In this document: positions 55,732 to 64,000 of the stretch, piece by piece | Numbering within the stretch: the stretch's first letter is position 1 | Layout: every line of letters begins with the position of its first letter | From: Vibrio sp. MEBiC08052 | Lineage (GTDB): Bacteria; Pseudomonadota; Gammaproteobacteria; Enterobacterales; Vibrionaceae | NCBI RefSeq assembly: GCF_001506075.1 | Contig: NZ_KQ947475.1 | Coordinates: 2,982,631 to 3,046,630 of the forward strand | DNA length: 64,000 bases | Direction: 5' to 3' | Notes under the pieces: model-generated | What the model saw: only the letters and a program-made list of their open reading frames with translations | The model's database searches: none | Told to the model about the DNA's origin: nothing | Position numbers and translations under genes: made by a program

Positions 55732-57087
55732 TCATGAACCGTTTTGGTTCATTTGCTCATTTCGCTTATGGGCTAACTTGTCCTGATACATGTTTTTATC
55801 AGCCTCTGACAATATATCATTGACAACAAGGTCTTCTGATTGACCTTGAAAACAATAATATCCGATACTTAAAGAAATCGGTATTTCATGGTTACGCCAG
55901 TGTAAAGGATTAGACGCGAAGAAAAGGTGTATTTTGCGGATCATCTGTTCAATATCTTCTGGTTTAGTGGTGCGCTGTAGCATCACAACGAATTCATCAC
56001 CACCAATTCGAGAAATGAAATCAGATGATCTTAAACATTGGGTTAATGACGATGCGGTATGCTTCAAGACTTCATCACCGGCCTCATGCCCTAATGAATC
56101 GTTAATTTTTTTGAACCGATTTAAATCAATATTCAACACCGCTAATTCAATTGTGACTCCGTTTCTTAATTTGATTCTTTCAAACTCATTGAATAGATAA
56201 CGTCGGTTGGGAAGTTTAGTCAGCTCATCATGCAATGAAAGCTGATGCACACGTAAATAGTTGTTAATCAAAGATAAAATAAGAAAATAACCCACCAATG
56301 ATGTGATAGCACCAAGCGTATAAAATAGCACCTCAAAGCGATAAATATGTTCGATATCATGGACGTTTTTATATTTGGCAAATAAGGTCCAATTACTATT
56401 GGGCAGAGATATTGGATAACTGATGTCAAATGTACTTAAAACCCTTTCATCTCCTTCAATTAACTTGTTCGTTGCACCATTATAGTTATGTGAAACCAGC
56501 GCGATGTCTACATCCTTAAGCTGGTGAAGATTAGACAAGTCAATCAGCTTATCATAATTGATCACGACGCTGAGACCGCCCCAATATTTTGTGTTATATG
56601 GTACATCCGTAAATATCGGATACCTCGCAATCAGTGCAATACCACCCTGCACCAGTTCGAGTGGACCAGCAATAAAAACCTTTTGAGTCTCTCTGGCAAT
56701 TTGAACTGTTTTATACTGTTGAGGGATGGTACGAAAATTCAACCCAATCGCTTTTTCATTCCCTTTTAAAGGATAAACATGGGATATAATGTCATTAGGA
56801 GCCAGTCCGATGTTTTTCACCAGATCGGCTTTCGATAAAAATTGCTCGGATACATACTTCCAATTGTCCATTGCAAATTGAGGATCTAAAGCAACAACGG
56901 AAGCGAAGCTATCTGCAAGATATGTATCACGAAAGATATTCGCTTCGATACTATACCGAACTAACGCGAGTTCGTGCTGTATTACCTCTTTGACTTGTTG
57001 ACTTTGTTTGTCAACAAACCGATCCGTTATCATCTTCACAGTCATAAAAGAGAATAAAACATATCCGATCGTCAATAGACAAAACAT
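55732..57087 (-). CDS. CHASE-type sensor diguanylate cyclase (GGDEF), 5' end uncertain
   Basis: 451 residues in this frame. TM1 is at 1-18 (FCLLTIGYVLFSFMTV). A periplasmic CHASE-like domain at about 35-240 (YSIEANIFRDTYLADSFASVVALDPQFA, FRTIPQQY) is followed by TM2 near 250-270 and the GGDEF domain at about 290-445. The active loop GGDEF and an inhibitory site RxxD five residues before it (LRSSDFISRIGGDEF) are both present, so it should make c-di-GMP with product inhibition. The start is odd: the ATG at 57087 falls right at TM1 without a ribosome-binding site. In another frame AAAGGTGG precedes MSGIGSMKLSKRINSIHG, a plausible N-terminus that runs into a stop. A frameshift near 57080-57095 is possible. 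Confidence 0.88.
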   Translation of the reverse strand: MFCLLTIGYVLFSFMTVKMITDRFVDKQSQQVKEVIQHELALVRYSIEANIFRDTYLADSFASVVALDPQFAMDNWKYVSEQFLSKADLVKNIGLAPNDIISHVYPLKGNEKAIGLNFRTIPQQYKTVQIARETQKVFIAGPLELVQGGIALIARYPIFTDVPYNTKYWGGLSVVINYDKLIDLSNLHQLKDVDIALVSHNYNGATNKLIEGDERVLSTFDISYPISLPNSNWTLFAKYKNVHDIEHIYRFEVLFYTLGAITSLVGYFLILSLINNYLRVHQLSLHDELTKLPNRRYLFNEFERIKLRNGVTIELAVLNIDLNRFKKINDSLGHEAGDEVLKHTASSLTQCLRSSDFISRIGGDEFVVMLQRTTKPEDIEQMIRKIHLFFASNPLHWRNHEIPISLSIGYYCFQGQSEDLVVNDILSEADKNMYQDKLAHKRNEQMNQNGS

Positions 57088-57251
57088 CCATGGATTGAAT
57101 TGATACGTTTTGATAATTTCATACTCCCAATACCAGACATAAACTAAAAACCACCTTTATAATCATATACTAAATATATAAGATCTGTCGGTATTTTAGC
57201 CAAGATATAGCTTGGTCTTTCCAATTTCGGAATTGATGTTCTAAAAATGAC

Positions 57252-57282
57252 AACCACCAACTGCCTAATGAAGTCGGTGGTT
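57252..57282 (-). terminator. Terminator of the dCACHE chemoreceptor gene
   Basis: Read on the minus strand: AACCACC, inner ACT/AGT pairing, GGTGGTT, then GTCATTTTT. Lies 58 bases past the stop at 57340. Confidence 0.65.
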
Positions 57283-57339
57283 TAAGACAGGAAATAAAAA
57301 ATCACTGAAAAAGTTGGCGATTAAGCCGGCAAATACAAG

Positions 57340-59232
57340 CTATGTCGTGATCTTAAATTTTCCTACTTGAGCAGTCAGATTCTCTGACATCTCATTTAAG
57401 TGCTGCGCTTGTATAGCACCTTCCTCGGAGTCCTCACTTAGACGGTCAGAAATAACCTTGATGGACTCAGTGTTGGCGTTGATCTCTTTACTAACGACCG
57501 CTTGTTCTTCTGCTGCGGTGGCGATCTGTGCCGCCATATTATTGATAGCCTCTGTAGATTCTTTGATTTCTTTGAAGCTCGCTGCGGCATTACTGGTATC
57601 CTCAACGCTTTGGATAGCCAAATTGTGACACTGATTCATTACCTCAACAGCCTCCGAGGTCGTTCCTTGAAGCTTACTGATCATTTGGCTTATTTCTTCT
57701 GTTGACGTTCGAGTCCTTTCTGAGAGTGAACGAACTTCATCAGCAACGACGGCAAAACCGCGGCCCTGTTCCCCGGCACGGGCGGCTTCTATGGCTGCGT
57801 TAAGCGCCAGCAGGTTAGTCTGTTCGGCGATATCTTTAATTGACGAGACTATCGTCGTAATCTGTTCCCCTTGCTGGCTAAGGTCTTCAATTACCTCACT
57901 TGCACTTTTAACCTCTTCAGAAAGCTTATTAATGGACTCCTCACTCTTTTGTGAAAGCTGGTTGCCTCTGTTGCTGACTTCGACCATATCTGTAGCGCTT
58001 TGAGAGGTCTCTTCGGCGATGTTAGCGATCTCACTTGTCGTGGTCGCCATTTCCGTCATAGCGGTTGCAACCATTGTGATTTCATTCTGTTGGTTAGCAA
58101 TACTTGACTGTCTTTCACTTGAAGATCGAGCGCTGACTTCTGACTGATTGAGTACTTCATGTGATATCTGATTCACTGTTGAGATAATACCGTGCAGCTT
58201 TTCGACAAACAGATTAAAACTTCTTGCCAGATCGCCTACTTCGTCGTTGGTCTTAGCATCAATACGTACAGTTAAGTCACCTTCATCCTTAGCGATGTCG
58301 TTTAGCGCTGCAGATACCGAAAGCAGGTCTGAAAGCATATAACGTAGAGCCCCCCCCAGAATGATGATTGACAATGCAAACATAATAACAGCGGTTATGA
58401 TTTGGTACGTCAGTTGCTCTTGCACCGGCTCAAGTAGCACTTTCTTTTGACTCATTAGTACCAGATACCAGTCAGTACCCTTCACGCTAGATACAGTCGA
58501 TAGGTACTGAACACCGTTTACTTTAACATCTAGCAAGCTAATTTTATCGGCATGGCGAATCAGCTCATTCACCGTGATATCACGTGTAAGCTCAGTAAAG
58601 GGCTTATTCCCCAGCTCCGGGTTTGGGTGCGCGATTATAGTTCCAGTTGAAGAGAGCAAGAAGGCTTTTCCGTCACCCGGGACCTTAATTGAGAGAATAT
58701 CATCCTTGATCTTATCAAGAGGCAGAGTCGCCATCGCTACACCAGTGTTCTTCCCATCAACTACAACTTTCTTTGAAACGGTGGTGATAAGCATACCGCT
58801 TGATGCACCAACGTAAGGTTCACTGAGGTACACTTCTGAGCTATTGATGGCATTTTTATACCAAGGCCGAATTTTAGGATCGTAACCGGCCTTGGTGTTT
58901 AACCCCTTTGCCCGGTAGGTATCACCCGCAACAGTGCCATACAGAACCGAGCCAAAGCCACCCGCCATATTGATTGTCTTAATCTCGCTGGTGATTTTCT
59001 CTGTGGTATCCGTTCGGTTTAAAGCATCAGCAAATGCAGAGACCATGTTCTTCTTCTCATTAATCCATTCGCTTATTGTTCGAGAACTGCTTTCGCCATA
59101 TAGCATATTCGAAGACGTGATGCTATTGAGTATTTGCGTCCGAATAGAATAGGCAGAGAGGCTTGCCTGTACAAACGCAAGGGCAGCAACAATTAAGCCG
59201 CCAATAATGAGCAGTTTTTTGGTGAGAGTCAT
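57340..59232 (-). CDS. Methyl-accepting chemotaxis protein with dCACHE sensor
   Basis: 630 residues from [22 protein letters not shown], preceded by GAAGGAG ten bases upstream; a longer frame adds 22 residues without a site. TM1 at 7-29, periplasmic double-CACHE domain at about 35-275 ([62 protein letters not shown]), TM2 near 278-300, HAMP ([24 protein letters not shown]), then the signalling domain ([38 protein letters not shown]). The DxxxRPWY pattern resembles dCACHE_1 receptors for amino acids and related small ligands, but the ligand is unknown. Confidence 0.94.
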   Translation of the reverse strand: MTLTKKLLIIGGLIVAALAFVQASLSAYSIRTQILNSITSSNMLYGESSSRTISEWINEKKNMVSAFADALNRTDTTEKITSEIKTINMAGGFGSVLYGTVAGDTYRAKGLNTKAGYDPKIRPWYKNAINSSEVYLSEPYVGASSGMLITTVSKKVVVDGKNTGVAMATLPLDKIKDDILSIKVPGDGKAFLLSSTGTIIAHPNPELGNKPFTELTRDITVNELIRHADKISLLDVKVNGVQYLSTVSSVKGTDWYLVLMSQKKVLLEPVQEQLTYQIITAVIMFALSIIILGGALRYMLSDLLSVSAALNDIAKDEGDLTVRIDAKTNDEVGDLARSFNLFVEKLHGIISTVNQISHEVLNQSEVSARSSSERQSSIANQQNEITMVATAMTEMATTTSEIANIAEETSQSATDMVEVSNRGNQLSQKSEESINKLSEEVKSASEVIEDLSQQGEQITTIVSSIKDIAEQTNLLALNAAIEAARAGEQGRGFAVVADEVRSLSERTRTSTEEISQMISKLQGTTSEAVEVMNQCHNLAIQSVEDTSNAAASFKEIKESTEAINNMAAQIATAAEEQAVVSKEINANTESIKVISDRLSEDSEEGAIQAQHLNEMSENLTAQVGKFKITT

Positions 59233-59639
59233 GATGAGTAAACTCCTTCTATTAACATCTTTGACACCTAAGTATAGTCGTTTAATGATCTTGAACACTA
59301 TTTAAGGATGGTAAGGTCACCGCTAAAGAAAGTGATGTTCCATAACAAAACAACACTGCTCATCGGGACGGGTCATCGGGTATTACATTGGTCGATTCAG
59401 ACTTGTTATGGTATACGGGCTTTAAAAGCTTTCAAGTATCCTCAATTGATATGTAAGTGCCTCTCGCTTGAATGTAATGCGCAAATAGATAGGATCAAAA
59501 ATAAATCTATTTTATGTTATGGAAATGTAATTAAGATCACTAACGGGGATGGGACAATGGAGACTATTTCCGATTTCATGATTTTCATAGCATCCAACCA
59601 AAAGCGCCCCAACCGGAGCGCTTCAAAATCAATATTTGA
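59233..59639. other. Intergenic region, about 400 bases
   Basis: Holds the promoter of the dCACHE receptor gene and, at the right, the tdh terminator (59602-59623). A 137-codon frame on the + strand (59308-59721) runs into antisense tdh and has no domain or ribosome-binding site; not accepted. Confidence 0.5.
59602..59623 (-). terminator. Terminator of the kbl-tdh operon
   Basis: On the minus strand AAGCGCTCC, loop GGTT, GGGGCGCTT (one G-T pair), then TTTTGG. Lies 17 bases past the tdh stop. Confidence 0.85.
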
Positions 59640-60671
59640 TTATTCCCAATCAAGGATCACTTTCCCGGAAGCCCCGCTACGCATGACGTCAAAGCCTTGC
59701 TGGAAGTCATCAATCTTGTAATGATGCGTGATAATCGGGGTCAGATCGAGGCCGGATTGAATCAGGCTCGCCATCTTGTACCAGGTTTCGAACATTTCCC
59801 GGCCGTAAATACCCTTGATCACCAAGCCTTTAAAAATCACCTGATTCCAATCGATAGCCATATCCGATGGTGGGATGCCCAATAGTGCAATTCGTCCACC
59901 GTGGTTCATTGTTTTCAACATAGTCTGAAATGCCGCCGGAACACCGGACATTTCTAAACCGACATCAAATCCTTCTGTCATGCCCAGTTCTGCCATGACA
60001 TCACTCAGACGTTCTTCGGCAACGTTGACGGCACGTGTCACACCCATTTTCTCAGCCAATTGCAAACGATATGGATTCACATCAGTAATCACCACATGAC
60101 GCGCACCGACATGCTTCGCAACCGCCGCGGCCATAATACCAATCGGCCCGGCACCGGTAATCAGCACATCTTCGCCGACCATATCAAACGAAAGCGCAGT
60201 ATGGACAGCGTTACCGAATGGATCAAAAATCGCAGCCAAATCATCGGAGATACCGTCCGGTATCTTAAATGCGTTGTAAGCCGGAATGACCAGATACTCG
60301 GCAAATGCACCAGTCCGGTTAACACCGACGCCAATGGTATTGCGACATAGATGTGTTCTGCCACCACGACAGTTACGGCAATGGCCACAGGTAATGTGCC
60401 CTTCACCGGAAACCCGATCACCAATAGAGAAACCACGGACTTCCTGCCCGATGCCTACAACTTCACCAACATATTCATGGCCGACCACCATCGGAACCGG
60501 TATCGTTTTTTGCGACCATTCATCCCAGTTATAAATATGGACATCCGTGCCACAAATTGCAGTCTTCTTAATCTTGATCAGCAGATCATTATGTCCCATC
60601 ACTGGCATCTCGACCGAGGTCATCCAGATACCCTGCTCTGGTTCTAGCTTTGATAATGCTTTAATTTTCAT
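59640..60671 (-). CDS. tdh: L-threonine 3-dehydrogenase
   Basis: 343 residues from [17 protein letters not shown]; an earlier ATG would add 18 unrelated residues. It oxidises threonine with NAD+ to 2-amino-3-ketobutyrate. The catalytic zinc cysteine is in [15 protein letters not shown]. The structural zinc cysteines are in [15 protein letters not shown] near 97. [18 protein letters not shown] near 172 binds NAD. The sequence is very close to E. coli Tdh along its length. Second gene of the kbl-tdh operon, 119 bases after kbl, ending in a good terminator. Confidence 0.97.
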   Translation of the reverse strand: MKIKALSKLEPEQGIWMTSVEMPVMGHNDLLIKIKKTAICGTDVHIYNWDEWSQKTIPVPMVVGHEYVGEVVGIGQEVRGFSIGDRVSGEGHITCGHCRNCRGGRTHLCRNTIGVGVNRTGAFAEYLVIPAYNAFKIPDGISDDLAAIFDPFGNAVHTALSFDMVGEDVLITGAGPIGIMAAAVAKHVGARHVVITDVNPYRLQLAEKMGVTRAVNVAEERLSDVMAELGMTEGFDVGLEMSGVPAAFQTMLKTMNHGGRIALLGIPPSDMAIDWNQVIFKGLVIKGIYGREMFETWYKMASLIQSGLDLTPIITHHYKIDDFQQGFDVMRSGASGKVILDWE

Positions 60672-60790
60672 ATGACTATCTCTGTCACAATTACCGACTG
60701 TCACAACTGTCTCTACGACCATCATGATTACACTTGTGCGAACAGAAGAACATCACCATGTACTGTTCACATCTCTTGATCATTCAACAA

Positions 60791-61990
60791 TTAATCTGCG
60801 ATGATACCCATCTCTCGGCCAACCTGAATAAATACATCAATAGCCCTGTCCAACTGCGCTTTTGAATGCGCCGCAGACATTTGAGTGCGGATCCGCGCCT
60901 GCCCCTTCGGCACGACAGGGTAAGAGAATCCAACCACATAGATACCCTGTGCTAAAGCTCGCTCAGCAAACTCAGCCGCTACTTTGGCATCTCCCAACAT
61001 GATGGGAATAATGGCATGATCTGCACCAGCCAGCGTAAAGCCGGCGTCACTCATGCGCTGACGGAAATGGACTGCGTTCTCCCACAAATGTGTTCTCAGC
61101 TCGCTGCTTTCAGCCAGTAAATCCAGCACCCGGATCGATGCAGCAACAATGGCAGGGGCAACGGAGTTAGAGAACAGATAAGGGCGAGAACGCTGACGCA
61201 GCCAATCAATGACTTCTTTTTTACCGGCAGTGTAACCACCGGAGGCCCCGCCCATCGCTTTACCTAATGTGCCGGTAATCAGATCCACCCGATCAATCAC
61301 CTGATGATATTCATGAGTTCCGCGGCCATTTTCACCCATGAAACCAACCGCATGAGAGTCATCCACCATCACCAAAGCATCATATTTATCTGCCAGATCA
61401 CAGATAGCCGGAAGATTAGCCACCACCCCATCCATAGAAAAAACGCCATCCGTGACAATCATTTTATGTCGTGCACCCGCTTGATCAGCGGCAATCAACT
61501 GCTGCTCCAGCTCCGCCATATTGTTATTGCTATAACGAAAACGCATGGCCTTACACAGCCGGACACCATCTATAATCGATGCATGATTGAGCGCGTCGGA
61601 AATGATTGCATCTTCTTTATCCAACAATGTTTCAAACAATCCGGCATTGGCATCGAAACATGAGGTATACAGAATGGTATCTTCCTTTCCCAGAAAGGCA
61701 GAAAGCTTCTGCTCCAGCGTTTTATGGATATCTTGCGTGCCGCAAATAAACCGAACCGAAGCCATCCCGAACCCATGGCTATCCATCCCGTCCTTTGCAG
61801 CTTTAATCAGCTCCGGATGGTCAGCCAGCCCCAGATAGTTATTGGCACAAAAATTCAGGACTTCATCACCGGTATTGATATGAACAGCGGCTTGCTGTGC
61901 AGAGGTTATGATACGCTCCGACTTATACAGACCTTCTTCTTTGATGGACTCAATCTGATATTGAATGTGTGCGTAGAATGCAGAAGACAT
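60791..61990 (-). CDS. kbl: Glycine C-acetyltransferase (2-amino-3-ketobutyrate CoA ligase)
   Basis: 399 residues, as in E. coli (398). A PLP-dependent enzyme that splits 2-amino-3-ketobutyrate with CoA to glycine and acetyl-CoA, completing threonine catabolism with Tdh. [16 protein letters not shown] near 48, the PLP-aspartate segment [13 protein letters not shown] near 207 and the Schiff-base lysine in [17 protein letters not shown] near 244 are all intact. AGGGAATC precedes the ATG. First gene of the operon. Confidence 0.97.
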   Translation of the reverse strand: MSSAFYAHIQYQIESIKEEGLYKSERIITSAQQAAVHINTGDEVLNFCANNYLGLADHPELIKAAKDGMDSHGFGMASVRFICGTQDIHKTLEQKLSAFLGKEDTILYTSCFDANAGLFETLLDKEDAIISDALNHASIIDGVRLCKAMRFRYSNNNMAELEQQLIAADQAGARHKMIVTDGVFSMDGVVANLPAICDLADKYDALVMVDDSHAVGFMGENGRGTHEYHQVIDRVDLITGTLGKAMGGASGGYTAGKKEVIDWLRQRSRPYLFSNSVAPAIVAASIRVLDLLAESSELRTHLWENAVHFRQRMSDAGFTLAGADHAIIPIMLGDAKVAAEFAERALAQGIYVVGFSYPVVPKGQARIRTQMSAAHSKAQLDRAIDVFIQVGREMGIIAD

Positions 61991-62331
61991 AATGATTCCC
62001 TTGATATTTTTAGTTCACTATCGTTGATGATGCTGCAATATTTACAGTGTAAAGACACGTTATTGATCAGTGTAATCGATGTGGTGAAAAGCGATTATCC
62101 CTTATGTGGGAAAATCATTGTTGAATTTAATTCACAAATAGAGCGTATTCTTATTCGTTCGACTCGCCCATGTTTTTTATGCCATTCAACAACTCTATTT
62201 TTGCAATCAATATCACAGAATGAGATGAACGGCACAGTTTCACCGAGATCTCATTGATCTTAATTTCCTTCAGAATCTATCATTGGAACCGGTTTCAAAA
62301 TTACAATTTTATCAAATTCTGGAGGCGTTAA
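61991..62331. other. Divergent promoter region kbl / GH1
   Basis: 341 bases, AT-rich. It contains the LacI-type operator at 62283-62298 next to the GH1 gene. Nothing else recognisable. Confidence 0.55.
62283..62298. promoter_or_regulatory. LacI/GalR-type operator before the GH1 gene
   Basis: TTGGAACCGGTTTCAA is near-palindromic around CCGG, the typical centre of GalR/AscG-type operators. It ends 33 bases before the start codon, so it probably overlaps the promoter and allows repression in the absence of a beta-glucoside signal. The regulator gene is not in the window. Confidence 0.7.
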
Positions 62332-63774
<1,443 letters not shown>

Positions 63775-63816
63775 TCGAACAGAAGAAATTTTATGTCAAT
63801 ATTCTGATCAACGATC

Positions 63817-63845
63817 ATCGCGTCTTTGATATTCAAGGACGCGAT
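63817..63845 (+). terminator. Possible terminator of the GH1 gene
   Basis: ATCGCGTC (63817-63824) pairs with GACGCGAT (63838-63845), 13-base loop, followed by ACATTTTC. Weak T run. From here to 64000 no gene was seen. Confidence 0.55.
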
Positions 63846-64000
63846 ACATTTTCAACCTGAGTTCTCCTCTTATCATCGATATCCGTTCATCCCTTCAAAT
63901 GACCGGGGCTGTCCGCATAATGATCAGAAACCACTGCTCAGCTCAGTTGTGCCCGTTCGTTTGTCCGCTCCATCCCAGTTGAGAGATTGGTTGAACGTCA

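Noticed and set aside
59308..59721. 137-codon frame overlapping the end of tdh
   Set aside because: Runs across the tdh terminator and into antisense tdh; no ribosome-binding site or domain.

Overview
The window reads as the chromosome of a marine gamma-proteobacterium, most probably a Vibrio. This rests on a Vibrio/enteric-style Leloir set, kbl-tdh, ahpCF and dbpA, several methyl-accepting chemotaxis proteins, c-di-GMP enzymes, and a complete E. coli-like type I-E CRISPR-Cas locus. The species cannot be fixed from sequence alone. No rRNA, tRNA or complete insertion sequence was seen.

Layout. (1) 1-4.5 kb: a sulfide/persulfide-type locus. An ArsR/BigR-like repressor, a membrane-fusion protein and an RND pump (cut by the left edge) run leftward. 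A DUF2892 membrane protein and a CoA-disulfide-reductase/rhodanese fusion run rightward. (2) 4.7-22.1 kb: a galactan-to-central-metabolism cluster. Ten genes run leftward: ganE, ganF, ganG, GH53 galactanase, GH42 beta-galactosidase, ganL porin, a chemoreceptor, galE, galT and galK. ganK, a LacI-family regulator and a second GH53 run rightward. Together they would cut pectic galactan outside the cytoplasm, import oligogalactosides, hydrolyse them to galactose and feed the Leloir pathway. (3) 22.5-36.5 kb: ahpC-ahpF, a DUF3750 lipoprotein, a ferredoxin/GltD-like oxidoreductase convergent with a YdeP/FdhF-like molybdoenzyme, a YciC-like membrane protein, a lipoprotein, two DEAD-box helicases (RhlE-like and DbpA) and a small secreted protein. 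(4) 36.8-49.2 kb: a GNAT-nitrilase fusion, a CRISPR array of 27 repeats and 26 spacers, its leader, and cas2-cas1-cas6e-cas5e-cas7e-cse2-cse1-cas3 transcribed leftward toward it. A one-spacer mini-array with altered repeats lies just upstream of cas3. (5) 49.4-64 kb: a GH43 arabinanase, a second small secreted protein, an EAL phosphodiesterase, two chemoreceptors, azoreductase, a NUDIX hydrolase, a CHASE-GGDEF cyclase, the kbl-tdh operon and a GH1 6-phospho-beta-glucosidase with a LacI-type operator.

The most unusual signals are two. The first is the mini-CRISPR upstream of cas3: both repeats keep the hairpin stem while loop and flanks have changed, which could mark a relic or a regulatory crRNA. 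The second is a dispersed short motif, GTCTGTCC and variants (about 13 copies), always on the + strand. It occurs in intergenic clusters, in the CRISPR leader, and three times inside the membrane-fusion protein gene, where it creates LAGQT repeats.

All functions are read from sequence motifs and remembered family knowledge; no database search was run.
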